This document shows positions 8,385-19,441 of a DNA stretch of 64,000 nt, in pieces. The number at the start of each line of letters is the position of its first letter. Positions within the stretch are counted from its first letter, which is position 1. The stretch covers positions 1 to 64,000 of the forward strand of contig JAKBVZ010000019.1 of assembly GCA_021841005.1 (NCBI GenBank). Direction: 5' to 3'. Both the position numbers and the translations under genes were made by a program. The notes beneath the pieces are model-generated. The model was not told the origin of the DNA, did not search any database, and was given only the letters and a program-made list of their open reading frames with translations. Origin of the DNA: Actinomycetes bacterium. GTDB taxonomy: Bacteria; Actinomycetota; Acidimicrobiia; Acidimicrobiales; JAMCPL01.

Positions 8385-9107
8385 TTGCACAGAGGAAAAG
8401 CGTATCGAGACGCAGTAGGTAAGTATGACAAGAACCATCATTTCGCGCCCATGGAGGCAGTGGAGCTGGTCAAGTCGCTGACCAGCGTGAAATTTGACGA
8501 GACTGTCGATCTGGCCGTACGGCTCGGGGTAGATCCTCGGAAGGCAGATCAGATAGTCAGGGGCAGTATGAGCCTTCCTGCCGGAACGGGGCGTGATGTG
8601 AGGGTGGCGGTCTTTGCTGCCGGAGAACAAGCCCAGGCGGCCCGTGCCGCAGGGGCCGATCATGTCGGCGCCGATGATCTTGTCGCGAAGATTGCTAGTG
8701 ACGGTTTCCTCGAATTCGATGTCGTCATAGCGACACCTGACATGATGGCGCAGGTGGGTAAACTGGGACGTATCCTGGGCCCTAGGGGCCTCATGCCTAA
8801 TCCCAAATCAGGTACTGTGACCGAAGATATCGAGAGAGCGGTGACCGAGTTCAAGAGTGGGAGGGTGGAGTACAGAACGGATCGTGTGGGCAATATCCAT
8901 ATACCGATTGGCAAGGTATCCTTCGATGCAACAGATCTCTTGGAGAACTATCGTACTGCCATAGATGAGCTTGTGCGTGCAAAACCGGCATCAGCCAAAG
9001 GCAGGTACCTGCGGTCAGTCACGTTATCGACCACCATGGGGCCGGGGGTCAGAATAGATCCCAATAAAGCACGTATTACTGCAGACACCCTAGCAGCTAC
9101 GGCTTAG
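8385..9107 (+). CDS. rplA: 50S ribosomal protein L1
   Basis: L1 forms the mobile stalk that helps release E-site tRNA and often represses its own operon. The product (240 residues) contains the L1 signature near the middle ([20 protein letters not shown]) and the closing [12 protein letters not shown] choose TTG at 8385 with AGAGAGG 8 bases upstream, because the family normally begins at this point (RGKAYRDA); the longer open frame from 8307 is not L1-like. The 135-base gap after rplK is longer than in enterobacteria and contains a GGGTACCC palindrome. Confidence 0.96.
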   Translation: MHRGKAYRDAVGKYDKNHHFAPMEAVELVKSLTSVKFDETVDLAVRLGVDPRKADQIVRGSMSLPAGTGRDVRVAVFAAGEQAQAARAAGADHVGADDLVAKIASDGFLEFDVVIATPDMMAQVGKLGRILGPRGLMPNPKSGTVTEDIERAVTEFKSGRVEYRTDRVGNIHIPIGKVSFDATDLLENYRTAIDELVRAKPASAKGRYLRSVTLSTTMGPGVRIDPNKARITADTLAATA

Positions 9108-9464
9108 GGCTTAGTGTAACAATTCACTAGGGCGATTGGGCGGCTTTGCGCAACCGCCGCCGGTAGCTGACAGTGCAACTGGCTTGCTGGTCGGCGATTT
9201 GACTTGAACAAGGTGGTGAGCTATTATGCCTTTGCCACCCTACCATGTTCCTTATGGCATGCCTGTCAGACTTGGTGCGTGATGAATTAGTGCAGGTACT
9301 TGCGGTGCCGCAGGGAGTACAGCACAGTAGGTAGTGAGAAGAAGGCGCGTGTGGCAGGAGATGGGTTGTATATGTATGTCCCATATGCCAATTTGAGTAC
9401 AGAGTGGCAGGATGGTGGCACGCAGGATTATGTTGGCAAGAGTGACGATACCGGCAGGAGAGTA
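9108..9464 (+). promoter_or_regulatory. rplJ leader, candidate L10-binding mRNA region
   Basis: There is no gene in the 357 bases between rplA and rplJ. The plus strand contains several possible stems, for example GGTGG...CCACC at about 9212-9239. Many bacteria have an L10(L12)4-binding leader at exactly this position that represses rplJL translation. I propose that role from position and potential structure only; I could not fold or align it. Confidence 0.4.
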
Positions 9465-10190
9465 ATGTCAAAACCAAGACCAGAGAAGGTGGCTGCAGTC
9501 GAAGAGGTACGAAACATGTTCGAGTCCTCTGGGTCGGCGGTCCTTACCGAGTACAGGGGATTGACGGTTGCTGACATGGAGAGCTTACGCAGGAGCTTGG
9601 CGGCGACGGGAACATCGTACAAGGTATACAAGAATACTCTTGTCAAAAGGGCCATATCCGGCACTGCCCACGAGTCACTGGGATCGATGCTGGAAGGTCC
9701 CAATGCTATCGCCTTTTCCGCAGGTGATCTTTCTGACATGGCGAGAGTGCTGAAGACATTTTCCGCCAGCAAGGAACATCTTGTGATCAAGGGAGGCGTC
9801 TACGAAGGTGAGCTCGTTACAAGAGAGCAGTTGATCAGTATTGCCGACCTGCCGTCGCGTGAAGTGCTTCTTGGCAGGCTGGCAGGCATGATCATGGCCC
9901 CCTTGCAGCAGATGGCGGGCTTGCTGGCAGCACTGCCTACCAACTTTGCATACGGCCTGAAAGCGCTCCTGGACACCAAGGAGCAGGTAGTCGTGCCCGA
10001 TCACCATTTAGAGTTGCAACCCCAGCCGGAGCCGGCACAGGAACAGGCGTCAGAACAGGCGTCAGAACAGGCGTCAGAACAGGCGTCAGAACAGGCGTCA
10101 GCACCAGTGTCGGCACAGGAACAGGCACTTGCCCACGAGCGCGACGAAGAGATGCCGGGCGAGCCATCCGCTATAGGCGAAGAGGCGTAG
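9465..10190 (+). CDS. rplJ: 50S ribosomal protein L10 with long repeat-rich C-terminal tail
   Basis: L10 anchors the L7/L12 dimers on the ribosome stalk. ATG at 9465 follows GGCAGGAGAG and gives the normal N-terminus (KPRPEKVAAVEEVRNMFESS, then EYRGLTVADMESLR, VKRAI, GPNAIAF). The regular L10 sequence ends near residue 180 (TNFAYGLKALLDTK). A further tail of about 60 residues is unusual: Gln/Glu/Ala/Ser-rich, it includes five tandem QASE units encoded by a perfect 12-base repeat. The extra tail lies beyond the L12-binding helix, and its role is unknown. Confidence 0.95.
   Translation: MSKPRPEKVAAVEEVRNMFESSGSAVLTEYRGLTVADMESLRRSLAATGTSYKVYKNTLVKRAISGTAHESLGSMLEGPNAIAFSAGDLSDMARVLKTFSASKEHLVIKGGVYEGELVTREQLISIADLPSREVLLGRLAGMIMAPLQQMAGLLAALPTNFAYGLKALLDTKEQVVVPDHHLELQPQPEPAQEQASEQASEQASEQASEQASAPVSAQEQALAHERDEEMPGEPSAIGEEA
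10041..10100 (+). repeat. 12-bp tandem repeat x5 within rplJ
   Basis: Five perfect copies of GAACAGGCGTCA keep the reading frame and encode repeated Glu-Gln-Ala-Ser. Confidence 0.95.
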
Positions 10191-10317
10191 GACGGCGGGC
10201 AGCACTGGATGGTAAAATCGCCCGATCCGGTGGGCGCACCGCCAGTGGCCGGATAGGCCCAGGTGCATATGTTGTATGTAGATACAGTACAGGTAAACGA
10301 GAAAACAGGAGAAGAGA

Positions 10318-10725
10318 ATGGCAGGAAAGACCCTTACCAAGGAAGAGATATTGGACGGTATAGCAAATCTGAGCGTGCTGGAGCTGTCCGAGATGTTGAA
10401 GGATTTCGAGGAGAAGTTTGGCGTGACGGCCGCTCCTCCGGTTGCAGTGGCTCAGGTTGGAGCTGTCAGTGCCGGCGGCGATACAGCGGCAACTGCTGAT
10501 GCCGAATCAGAAGTAGATGAGGTGGATGTCATTCTGGCTGCGGTGGGGGACAAGAAGATCCAGGTGATCAAGGAGGTCCGGGCTCTTACCAGTTTGGGCC
10601 TAAAGGAAGCGAAAGACTTGGTGGAAGCTGCTCCAAAAGCTGTGCTGGAAAAGGTGTCGAAGGTAGATGCCGAAAAAGCAAAAGCCCAGCTGGAAGAGGC
10701 GGGTGCATCGGTGGAACTCAAGTAA
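10318..10725 (+). CDS. rplL: 50S ribosomal protein L7/L12
   Basis: L7/L12 forms the flexible stalk that recruits translation GTPases. The 135-residue product has the N-terminal dimerisation domain ([20 protein letters not shown]), an Ala/Val/acidic hinge that is a little longer than usual, and the globular C-terminal domain ([20 protein letters not shown], then [11 protein letters not shown]). The ATG is preceded by ACAGGAGAAGAG. It lies 127 bases after rplJ; the two should be co-transcribed. Confidence 0.97.
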   Translation: MAGKTLTKEEILDGIANLSVLELSEMLKDFEEKFGVTAAPPVAVAQVGAVSAGGDTAATADAESEVDEVDVILAAVGDKKIQVIKEVRALTSLGLKEAKDLVEAAPKAVLEKVSKVDAEKAKAQLEEAGASVELK

Positions 10726-11067
10726 TCGAGACTGGCTGGCCACCACGGGTATACCGTGATGACTTGCATGGATGCCGCGTCAGTGCTATAGTAAATAATG
10801 ATTTGAATATAGTGCAGTTACTTGGCTCTCCGGCAATCATCTAATAGGTGTCGCGCGCTTATGTGCGGGTGTAGCGTTATGCGTCTACGGTTATCTATTC
10901 ACCGTGTGGTTCGAGCGCGACTGGGTTTGAATAATCAAGATGCTGTGCGTACGGCAATGTCTGGCTACATCGCACTATTCCAAGATCCAGCTTTGCACAC
11001 ATCGCGTGTTCGCATGCCAGGAACGTAAAGGAACGTACTGTCAATATATGGAGAGGAGCTAACCGTA
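10726..11067 (+). promoter_or_regulatory. rplL-rpoB intergenic leader
   Basis: There are 342 bases without a believable gene. A small perfect hairpin, CACGGGTATACCGTG, at 10744-10758 lies 20 bases after rplL but lacks a U tract, so it could be an attenuator or processing site. A/T-rich sequence at about 10788-10815 could hold a separate rpoBC promoter. GGAGAGGAG at 11050-11058 is the rpoB ribosome site. Confidence 0.4.
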
Positions 11068-14000
11068 TTGTCCGTAGCGCATAAAATTCCCAACCGTGTT
11101 ACCTTTGCCAATCTGGACGAGGTGTTGCCGGTACCCGATCTTGTTGCGGTTCAACGTGATTCGTTCGCATGGTTCATGAAGAGGGGGCTGGCGGAAGCAT
11201 TTGCCGACATCAGCCCGATCGAGGATTTCAGCGGACAGCTGAGCCTAGAGATAGAGTACGATCCTGACGATCCTGACCTAAAACCACCGCCCAAGTTCCC
11301 GGTTGAGGAATGCAGGGAGAAAGACATGACTTTTGCCGTGCCGGTTTTTGTACGTGCACGGTTCTATAATGCGGGGACCGGAGAGATCAAGGAGCAGACG
11401 GTCTTCATGGGAGACTTCCCTGCCATGACCGACAGAGGCACTTTTATCATCAATGGTACCGAGCGGGTCATCGTTTCCCAGCTTGTGAGGTCACCGGGCG
11501 TGCTCTTCCAGCCTGGCAAGGATCAGAAGACAATTGTATCTGGAACGATACATCCTTACCGGGGCGAGTGGATAGAGGTGGATTTGGAGGCCAAGGCCGC
11601 TCGTGATATATATGCCGGAGCGCGGGTTGCCCGTAAGCGAAAGATGTCATTGTTCGTATTGATACGTGCCCTTGGTTATGATGACGAGGTATTGCTCAAC
11701 CGGCTGGTGTCGCACTTCGATTTTCTCGAGCCGCAATGGGAGAAGGAACGGGAGACGGCTCCGTCTCGCGACGAAGCGTTGCTGGAGATATATAAACGTG
11801 CGAGACCAGGCGAACCGCTGAACCTGGAATCAGCCCGAGGGTACTTCGAGGGGGCATTCTTCAATCCGAAGCGATACGACCTGACGAGGGTGGGACGGTA
11901 CAAGCTCAATCGTAAGTTGGGTGAAGAGATCGACCGTATGTCGGAAATAATGGGAATTGATCTGGAGCGTCCCGACCCTGACCAGACGGTGCTGTCGCCT
12001 TCGGAGATACTGGCGACTGCCGGCTATATGTTGCATCTTGCAGACGGCAGGCCGGGGTATCGTCTTGATGATCAGGATCATTTTGCCAATAGGCGGGTGC
12101 GTTCCGTCGGGGAGCTGATCCAGAATCAAGTACGTATTGGCTTGTCGCGGATGGAGAGGGTGGTAAGGGAGCGAATGACCACCCAGGACGTAGAGGCGAT
12201 CACTCCCCAGTCTCTTATCAATATACGGCCCTTAGTGGCATCTATGAAAGAGTTCTTTGGCACGAGCCAGCTTTCTCAGTTCATGGATCAGAACAATCCT
12301 GTTTCCGGGCTTGCTCATAAGCGGAGGCTGTCCGCTCTTGGTCCTGGCGGCCTTTCGCGGGAGAGGGCGGGTTTTGAGGTGAGGGACGTGCACAGTTCTC
12401 ATTACGGCAGGATGTGTCCCATAGAGACTCCGGAAGGTCCCAATATCGGCCTTATCGGGGCGCTTGCAACCTATGCAAGAGTCAATGAGTATGGCTTTAT
12501 AGAGACTCCGTACAGGCGCGTATCGAATGGACATGTCACCGGCGAAGTCATGTACCTGGCGGCCGACGAAGAAGAAAAGTATGTCATAGCTCAGGCTAAT
12601 GCAACCATAGACGGGAGTGGCAACCTTTGCGAGGAGCGAGTCCTTGTCCGCAGGGGGCCCAAAGGAGCAGAAGTCAGGGTGGGCGCAGCTCAGACCACCT
12701 ACGGGACCACCAGTGAAGTGGACTACGTACCACCGGCGGAAGTCGACCTGATGGATGTATCACCAGCTCAGATTGTTTCGGTTTCCACGGCACTTATACC
12801 GTTCATCGAACATGACGATGCCAATCGGGCCCTTATGGGTGCAAATATGCAAAAACAAGCAGTACCACTGGTCGTGCCCGAAGCGCCTTATGTTGGCACC
12901 GGCATGGAGGCAAAGGTGGCAAGGGACGCCGGAGACACCCTGTTTGCTGAAGGAGACGGTGTCGTAGTCGAGGTAAGTGGCGACAGGATAGTGGTACAGT
13001 ACGATCCAGGTCAGACTGATCGTAGTGGTTTGCCATTGGAGCGAAGGACATACAAACTGTCAAAGTTCCAGCGTTCCAACCAGAATACTTGTGTCAACCA
13101 GAAGCCGCTTGTGGATGAGGGCGATATACTCCGGAAAGGGGATCTGCTGGCGGATGGTCCTGCCACTCACAATGGGGAGTTGGCGCTGGGAAAGAACCTG
13201 TTTGTCGCATTCATGCCTTGGGAAGGTTACAATTATGAGGACGCAATTATTGTTTCCGAGCGCCTCGTACAGGACGATGTGCTGACTTCCATCCACATAG
13301 AGGCGCACGAGGTGGATGCCCGTGATACCAAGCTTGGAGCTGAGGAGATTACTCGTGATATTCCTAATCTTTCCGAAGAGATACTTGCCAATCTTGACGA
13401 ACGCGGGATAATACGCGTGGGAGCAGAAGTCGGTCCAGGCGACGTGCTGGTTGGCAAGGTGACTCCGAAGGGGGAAACAGAGCAGACCGCCGAGGAAAGG
13501 TTGCTACGGGCCATTTTTGGTGAAAAGGCCAGGGAGGTTCGGGATACTTCCCTCAAGGTACCTCATGGAGAATGGGGCAAGGTCATAGACGTCAAGGTGT
13601 TTTCACGTGATGATTCCAATGAGTTGCCTCCTGGGGTAAACCAGCTCGTCCGGGTATATGTCGCACAGCGACGCAAGATATCTGAAGGCGATAAACTTGC
13701 AGGAAGGCATGGCAACAAGGGGGTCATCTCCAAGATCCTTCCTCAGGCGGATATGCCTTACCTGGCTGATGGCACTCCGGTCGACATCATACTCTCACCG
13801 CTCGGTGTGCCTAGCCGGATGAATGTCGGTCAGGTGTTGGAATCCCATTTGGGCTATGTGGCCAGACACGGGTGGAAGGACGCGACCTCCGATGGCCGGG
13901 CGAGGCGGAAGGAGCCCGATACTGGTTCGAATGGCGTGGACCGGAACGGTACCTCGAGCGTTGCTCCTTCGATCAGTAGGAAGACCCGGCCGCGTACAGA

Positions 14001-14685
14001 CCCTGCGGTATGGGTGGCTACACCTGCATTTGATGGAGCCCGTTGGGATGATCAGGTCGAAAGCGGGAGGCAGGCATCCATCCAGCAACTGTTGCAAAAC
14101 ATTGACAGTGACAGCGCCAATGGAGGTAGGCTCATAGGCAAGGATGGCAAGGCGACTCTTTTCAACGGTAGGACCGGGGAGCCGTACGACAATCCGATCA
14201 GTGTGGGGTATGTCTATATATTAAAACTGGCTCACCTGGTTGACGACAAGATACATGCTCGTTCCACCGGTCCGTACTCCATGATTACCCAGCAGCCGCT
14301 TGGCGGCAAGGCTCAGTTTGGCGGTCAGCGGTTTGGAGAGATGGAGGTATGGGCGCTGGAGGCTTACGGAGCGTCGCATGCCTTGCAGGAGATCCTGACT
14401 ATCAAGTCAGACGATGTTCTGGGAAGGGTAAAAGTGTACGAGGCAATTGTAAAGGGGGAAAATATTCCTGATCCTGGGATTCCTGAAAGCTTCAAGGTGC
14501 TTGTGAAGGAGATGCAGTCTCTTTGCCTGAACGTCAGCGTCCTGACCGATGCCGGCGAGAGGATTGAGATCAGGGAAATCGACGATGAGGCATATCAGGT
14601 GGTGGAGGAATTGGGCATAGATATAAGCCGCCCCGAGAGGGGGTTCGACGAAGAGGATGGCAGTATGTTAGAGAGGAACCTGTAG
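11068..14685 (+). CDS. rpoB: DNA-directed RNA polymerase subunit beta
   Basis: The beta subunit forms one pincer and much of the active site of RNA polymerase. The start is TTG at 11068, 9 bases after GGAGAGGAG. The 1205-residue product shows the rifampicin region ([20 protein letters not shown], then [18 protein letters not shown]) with the usual sensitive residues, the [13 protein letters not shown] motif, [13 protein letters not shown], and the C-terminal [22 protein letters not shown] clamp. Between [13 protein letters not shown] and WVATPAFDG lies a hydrophilic Arg/Ser/Thr-rich insertion of about 40 residues that looks lineage-specific. It overlaps rpoC by one base. Confidence 0.98.
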   Translation: MSVAHKIPNRVTFANLDEVLPVPDLVAVQRDSFAWFMKRGLAEAFADISPIEDFSGQLSLEIEYDPDDPDLKPPPKFPVEECREKDMTFAVPVFVRARFYNAGTGEIKEQTVFMGDFPAMTDRGTFIINGTERVIVSQLVRSPGVLFQPGKDQKTIVSGTIHPYRGEWIEVDLEAKAARDIYAGARVARKRKMSLFVLIRALGYDDEVLLNRLVSHFDFLEPQWEKERETAPSRDEALLEIYKRARPGEPLNLESARGYFEGAFFNPKRYDLTRVGRYKLNRKLGEEIDRMSEIMGIDLERPDPDQTVLSPSEILATAGYMLHLADGRPGYRLDDQDHFANRRVRSVGELIQNQVRIGLSRMERVVRERMTTQDVEAITPQSLINIRPLVASMKEFFGTSQLSQFMDQNNPVSGLAHKRRLSALGPGGLSRERAGFEVRDVHSSHYGRMCPIETPEGPNIGLIGALATYARVNEYGFIETPYRRVSNGHVTGEVMYLAADEEEKYVIAQANATIDGSGNLCEERVLVRRGPKGAEVRVGAAQTTYGTTSEVDYVPPAEVDLMDVSPAQIVSVSTALIPFIEHDDANRALMGANMQKQAVPLVVPEAPYVGTGMEAKVARDAGDTLFAEGDGVVVEVSGDRIVVQYDPGQTDRSGLPLERRTYKLSKFQRSNQNTCVNQKPLVDEGDILRKGDLLADGPATHNGELALGKNLFVAFMPWEGYNYEDAIIVSERLVQDDVLTSIHIEAHEVDARDTKLGAEEITRDIPNLSEEILANLDERGIIRVGAEVGPGDVLVGKVTPKGETEQTAEERLLRAIFGEKAREVRDTSLKVPHGEWGKVIDVKVFSRDDSNELPPGVNQLVRVYVAQRRKISEGDKLAGRHGNKGVISKILPQADMPYLADGTPVDIILSPLGVPSRMNVGQVLESHLGYVARHGWKDATSDGRARRKEPDTGSNGVDRNGTSSVAPSISRKTRPRTDPAVWVATPAFDGARWDDQVESGRQASIQQLLQNIDSDSANGGRLIGKDGKATLFNGRTGEPYDNPISVGYVYILKLAHLVDDKIHARSTGPYSMITQQPLGGKAQFGGQRFGEMEVWALEAYGASHALQEILTIKSDDVLGRVKVYEAIVKGENIPDPGIPESFKVLVKEMQSLCLNVSVLTDAGERIEIREIDDEAYQVVEELGIDISRPERGFDEEDGSMLERNL

Positions 14686-17600
14686 TGCTTGATGTCAATG
14701 ATTTTGACCAGCTGAAGATCGCCATAGCCACAACGCGTGATATCAGCGAATGGTCGAGTGGAGAGGTAAAAAAGCCTGAGACCATCAACTATCGCACGCT
14801 GAGACCTGAAAAGGATGGGTTGTTCTGCGAGAAGATATTTGGGCCCACGAAGGATTGGGAATGCTATTGCGGCAAGTACAAGCGCGTTAGATTCAAGGGA
14901 ATTACTTGCGAGCGGTGTGGAGTGGAGGTCACCCGGTCCAAAGTAAGACGAGAGCGAATGGGACATATCGTGCTTGCGGCTCCAGTGGTCCACATCTGGT
15001 ACCTGCGCGGTACCCGGAGCTGGTTGGCTTATCTCCTCATGGGCACGGATACCAAAGAGGAGCTGAAGACCAAACAGCTCGAGAAGGTGATCTATTTTGC
15101 GGCAAATATGGTTACCTGGGTCGACATTGAGCGTCTTCATAATGACTTGCCCTCTTTGGAGGCTGACCTCGCGGACGAGATTGCAGAGCTCCAGAAGGAA
15201 GCGGAAGATCGTCTGACCCAACGTATGGCTGATCACGAGAAAGATCTTGTCGAGATGGAGGCGCAGGGGGCCAGAGAGAGCGAGATAAAGGCGAAGATTC
15301 GATCGTATGATCGCGATATCGCTTCCATCAATGAACGAGTCACTGCTGAAGTGGACCTTGCCCGACGTGCTCTGGACGAATTGCACAACCTGTATCCCCG
15401 GCGGATTGTCGAGGACGAGTTGCTCTGGCGTGAGATGAAGTTCCGTTATGGTGAGTACTTTGACGGGGGAATGGGTGCCGAGGCGGCTGCGAAGCTTCTG
15501 GAGAGTATCGACCTCGATGAGGAGGAAAGAAAGCTGCGCGAGGTTATCAGCACCATAGACAACAGTCGAGCGCTGTCCGTGCAGCGGAAGCAGAAGGCAA
15601 TCAAGCGCTTGCGGATACTGTCTGCGTTCAACCGTAGGGACGAGAATGGGAATAGGGTGAATGACCCTATGGCCATGATACTGGATGTCGTGCCTGTAAT
15701 ACCTCCCGATTTGCGTCCTATGGTGCAACTGGATGGAGGCCGGTTTGCCACTTCTGACCTCAATGACCTTTACAGGCGAGTGATCAACCGCAATAATAGG
15801 CTGAAGAGGTTGCTCGACCTCAGTGCGCCTGAGATCATCATCAACAACGAGAAGCGAATGCTTCAGGAGGCGGTTGATGCACTGTTCGATAACGGTCGCC
15901 GCGGTCGGCCAGTCATGGGCCCTGGTAATCGAGCGCTCAAGAGTCTTTCCGACATGCTCAAGGGTAAGCAAGGTCGTTTTCGCCAGAACCTGTTGGGCAA
16001 GAGGGTGGATTATTCTGGGCGGTCCGTCATCGTGATCGGCCCTACCCTCAAACTCCACCAGTGCGGACTTCCTAAATTGATGGCGCTCGAGCTCTTCAAG
16101 CCATTCGTCATGAAGAGGCTCGTGCAGCTGGATCTTGCTCAAAATATCAAATCTGCTAAGAGGATGGTCGAACGCCGCCGGCCGCAAGTCTGGGATGTGC
16201 TCGAAGAGGTTATAAAAGAGCATCCGGTATTACTAAACAGGGCGCCTACACTGCACAGGCTCGGTATACAGGCTTTCGAGCCCGTGCTCATAGAAGGTAA
16301 GGCGATACAGGTGCATCCGCTGGTATGTACTGCGTTCAATGCTGACTTCGATGGTGACCAGATGGCGGTACATCTTCCACTGTCGGCGGAGGCCCAGGCG
16401 GAGGCCAGGGTGCTGATGCTGTCGGCCAACAATATACTCTCGCCGGCGACTGGACGGCCTATTACCGTCCCTACGCAGGATATGGTCTTTGGAGTCTATT
16501 ATCTGACCATCGAGAGAGAAGATGCCTTGGGTGAAGGAAAGATATTTCGCCATGCTTACGAAGTCGAGAGGGCGCTGGACGAGGGCGCCGTGGACCTGCA
16601 TGCCAGGATCAAACTGTGTCCTGCGCCGGGAAGCGAGCTGTATCAATCTGTGGCTCTGGCGCTGGGTGAGGATGGCTCGTCTTCGAAAAAGCTGGTGATG
16701 GAGACCACCACCGGTAGGGTGCTGTTCAACGAGGCATTGCCCGATGGCTTTCAATTCGTCAACAGTGTTGTCGGAAAACAGGCCACACCTATAGGTGCAG
16801 TAGTGGAGCAACTCGTCAATCGGTACCCTAAGCATGTCGTGGCGGCGAGTCTTGATGAGATAAAGGCTCTCGGATTCAGATACGCCACGCAGTCTGGTTT
16901 GACTATATCCATTGACGACGTACGTACTCCGCCCGAGAAGCAGGAGATTCTCGACCGTTACGAACGGGAAGCCGAGAAGGCCGAGAGTCAGTTCAACAGA
17001 GGGATCATTACGGACGACGAAAGGCGCCAGAAGGAAGTGGAGATCTGGACATCAGCCACCTCCGAGGTTGGCCGGGCCATGGAGAAGACCCTTTCGACGA
17101 TGGCATTCAACCCCTTGGACATGATGGTCGTTTCCGGCGCCAGAGGCAACCCACAACAGATCAGGCAGATCGCCGGGATGAAGGGGCTTGTGTCCAATCC
17201 ACGGGGAGAGATGATTCCACGTCCGATAAAGGCTTCCTTCAGGGAGGGTCTCTCGGTACTGGAATACTTCATATCCACTCACGGAGCCAGGAAGGGACTT
17301 GCCGATACAGCCCTGCGGACTGCGGACTCCGGTTACCTGACCAGACGGCTGGTAGACGTATCGCAAGAGCTGATTATCAGGGAGGATGACTGCGGTACCA
17401 CCAGAGGAATCGTGGTTGACCATATAGTGCCTGATGAAGCTCATCAGAGATCCTATCTTGAGACGAGAATATATTCCCGGGTACTCGCTGATGACGTTAT
17501 GTTCTCTGACGGCACGCAGGTACAGGCTGGCGAGGTGATAGATACATCGGTCATGGAGAAGATGCGTAGCGATCCTGGAGTGACTCAGGTGAAAGTGCGT

Positions 17601-18692
17601 TCTCCGTTGACGTGCGACTCCCGGAATGGTATCTGCAAGGCGTGCTACGGGCTGTCACTGGCCACCACTAAGCTGGTTGAGATGGGGGAGGCTGTTGGGG
17701 TAATTGCCGCTCAGTCAATTGGAGAACCGGGAACGCAGCTTACCATGAGAACGTTTCATACTGGTGGTATTGCAGGGGAGGACATCACCCATGGCTTGCC
17801 CAGGGTGGTCGAGCTGTTCGAGGCACGTACTCCAAAGGGTGCTGCAATACTCGTACACCGGCCCGGTATCGTCCGGGTAGAAGACACGGAGGATGGCCGG
17901 AACGTCACGGTGATAGGTGATGATGGTGTGGAAGAGTCGTTCTCGCTGCCACTGCGCACGCACTTGCTGGTTTCAGATGGCCAGGAGGTCCAGGCGGGAG
18001 ATGGCCTCGTCGACGGTCCCAAGGATCCTAAGGAACTCTTGGAGGTCATGGGAATACGGCATACAGAACAGTACTTGGTCGATGAGGTGCAAAGCGTCTA
18101 CCGGGATCAGGGTGTATCCATACACGACAAGCATATAGAACTCATCGTGCGCCAGATGCTCAGGCGTGTTCTGATAGCGGAGCAGGGTGAGTCGCCGTTC
18201 CTCCCTGGTGAGCGCGTCGATTTGCACGATTTCCAAGCGGTCAACAAGCGCCTTGATGCAGAAGGCAAGCAAGTGTCGGAAGGGCGTCCTGAGCTGATGG
18301 GCATCACCAAGGCATCGTTGGCTACGGATTCGTGGCTTTCGGCGGCATCGTTCCAGGAAACCACCCGCGTACTTACCGAGGCGGCCATAGAAGGTAAGAG
18401 CGACAGCCTGTACGGGCTGAAGGAGAACATCATCATCGGCAAGCTGATACCTGCCGGTACTGGTCTGGATATCTACCGCGACGAGGAGCCTTACTTGCCT
18501 GAAGCCAATATGCTTGGTGGCGTGCGACTGGAAGGCGGCGTATTCGCGGATAATGCGGGCGATCTCGCGGCCTGGCTGAGGGGCGTGGGATCAGTACCAG
18601 CTGAAGCCTCTGGTCTGAGTGAAAGCGATTATGTCAATGATTCCGATGCCATCGAGTCGCAGGCTCAAGAGCCGGATGTAGGTAGTGCTTAG
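14685..18692 (+). CDS. rpoC: DNA-directed RNA polymerase subunit beta'
   Basis: Catalytic subunit of RNA polymerase, 1335 residues. GTG at 14685 shares its first base with the rpoB stop (TAGTG), implying translational coupling. The N-terminal zinc site (CYCGKYKRV, then CERCGVEV), the catalytic [12 protein letters not shown] Mg2+ loop, the bridge/trigger region (GAAR-type and TMRTFHTGG) and the second zinc site ([13 protein letters not shown]) are all intact. The C-terminus ends in an acidic Ser-rich tail. The subunit arrangement is that of actinobacteria, without the split or large insertions seen in cyanobacteria. Confidence 0.98.
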   Translation: MLDVNDFDQLKIAIATTRDISEWSSGEVKKPETINYRTLRPEKDGLFCEKIFGPTKDWECYCGKYKRVRFKGITCERCGVEVTRSKVRRERMGHIVLAAPVVHIWYLRGTRSWLAYLLMGTDTKEELKTKQLEKVIYFAANMVTWVDIERLHNDLPSLEADLADEIAELQKEAEDRLTQRMADHEKDLVEMEAQGARESEIKAKIRSYDRDIASINERVTAEVDLARRALDELHNLYPRRIVEDELLWREMKFRYGEYFDGGMGAEAAAKLLESIDLDEEERKLREVISTIDNSRALSVQRKQKAIKRLRILSAFNRRDENGNRVNDPMAMILDVVPVIPPDLRPMVQLDGGRFATSDLNDLYRRVINRNNRLKRLLDLSAPEIIINNEKRMLQEAVDALFDNGRRGRPVMGPGNRALKSLSDMLKGKQGRFRQNLLGKRVDYSGRSVIVIGPTLKLHQCGLPKLMALELFKPFVMKRLVQLDLAQNIKSAKRMVERRRPQVWDVLEEVIKEHPVLLNRAPTLHRLGIQAFEPVLIEGKAIQVHPLVCTAFNADFDGDQMAVHLPLSAEAQAEARVLMLSANNILSPATGRPITVPTQDMVFGVYYLTIEREDALGEGKIFRHAYEVERALDEGAVDLHARIKLCPAPGSELYQSVALALGEDGSSSKKLVMETTTGRVLFNEALPDGFQFVNSVVGKQATPIGAVVEQLVNRYPKHVVAASLDEIKALGFRYATQSGLTISIDDVRTPPEKQEILDRYEREAEKAESQFNRGIITDDERRQKEVEIWTSATSEVGRAMEKTLSTMAFNPLDMMVVSGARGNPQQIRQIAGMKGLVSNPRGEMIPRPIKASFREGLSVLEYFISTHGARKGLADTALRTADSGYLTRRLVDVSQELIIREDDCGTTRGIVVDHIVPDEAHQRSYLETRIYSRVLADDVMFSDGTQVQAGEVIDTSVMEKMRSDPGVTQVKVRSPLTCDSRNGICKACYGLSLATTKLVEMGEAVGVIAAQSIGEPGTQLTMRTFHTGGIAGEDITHGLPRVVELFEARTPKGAAILVHRPGIVRVEDTEDGRNVTVIGDDGVEESFSLPLRTHLLVSDGQEVQAGDGLVDGPKDPKELLEVMGIRHTEQYLVDEVQSVYRDQGVSIHDKHIELIVRQMLRRVLIAEQGESPFLPGERVDLHDFQAVNKRLDAEGKQVSEGRPELMGITKASLATDSWLSAASFQETTRVLTEAAIEGKSDSLYGLKENIIIGKLIPAGTGLDIYRDEEPYLPEANMLGGVRLEGGVFADNAGDLAAWLRGVGSVPAEASGLSESDYVNDSDAIESQAQEPDVGSA

Positions 18693-18702
18693 ATAGCGGG
18701 TC

Positions 18703-19407
18703 GTGGTCATGCATGCTCAGATGTCCGGTGAGCCGGGGTACCTGATATTTTCAGGCGGAGTCGATTGGGAGGGTCGGCAGGGAATCGATCAGGAATTACT
18801 GCTGGCTTCTGGTGGAAACGAAGTCGCAGTGTTGCCTACTGCGGCTGCTTACCAGGGGCCGGCTGGCATGGTGGCTGCAGCAGCCAAGAGATGGGCTGCC
18901 TTAGGCGCAGGCATCAGGGAGATCCCTGTGCTTACCCGCAGGGACGCCGAAGATGAGAACAATGCATCCCTGCTTGCCCAGGCGCGGCTGATCCACATAG
19001 GAGATGGATCGTCTCTGCACCTGCGTTCCGTCCTGCAGGATTCCAAGGTGTTTGCTGCTATTGTCGACGCGTGGCACCACGGTGCTGTTGTCATGGGTGA
19101 GGGAGCGGGAGCGATGGTGCTGTGCGATCCCATGATAGATATAAGAGGCGGTGCGCTGACCCTGGGATTGGGCGTTGTACGCGGGATGGCGGTACTTACC
19201 GGCTTCGGCAGGGAGTCAGCGGAGAAGGTGCACAGATCGATAGTGCTGGCCGCTCCCATGCATTGCGTGGTGGGGGTCGAGGATACCGCCATGCTTATCA
19301 GACAACCGGTAGGGTCGTGGCGCGTAGAGGGTGATGGACATGTTTTGGTTTTCAGGCACGGGCAGCAGGTAGGCATGGATGTGCTGGAGACGATCGAAAC
19401 TGTCTGA
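18703..19407 (+). CDS. Peptidase S51/cyanophycinase-like protein lacking the nucleophile Ser
   Basis: A 234-residue protein of the class I glutamine amidotransferase-like fold used by peptidase E and cyanophycinase. N-terminal YLIFSGG, VAVLPTAAA and the IHIGDGSSLHLRSVL segment match the family, but the nucleophile elbow, normally G-x-S-A-G-A, reads GEGAGA (about residues 132-137), so the catalytic Ser is Gly. It may be a non-catalytic, binding or regulatory member. The start is uncertain (GTG 18703, ATG 18709 or ATG 18721). It follows rpoC by 10 bases and could be read from the same transcript. Confidence 0.75.
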   Translation: MVMHAQMSGEPGYLIFSGGVDWEGRQGIDQELLLASGGNEVAVLPTAAAYQGPAGMVAAAAKRWAALGAGIREIPVLTRRDAEDENNASLLAQARLIHIGDGSSLHLRSVLQDSKVFAAIVDAWHHGAVVMGEGAGAMVLCDPMIDIRGGALTLGLGVVRGMAVLTGFGRESAEKVHRSIVLAAPMHCVVGVEDTAMLIRQPVGSWRVEGDGHVLVFRHGQQVGMDVLETIETV

Positions 19408-19441
19408 GCCGCCGGTATGCGTACAGCTCACGGGTTGCAAT

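Noticed and set aside
10822-11028. Small plus frame between rplL and rpoB
   Set aside because: No ribosome site, no family resemblance, sits in a leader region.
14595-16223. Long minus-strand frame opposite rpoC
   Set aside because: The plus strand encodes intact RpoC with all motifs; the antisense frame is a by-product of codon use.
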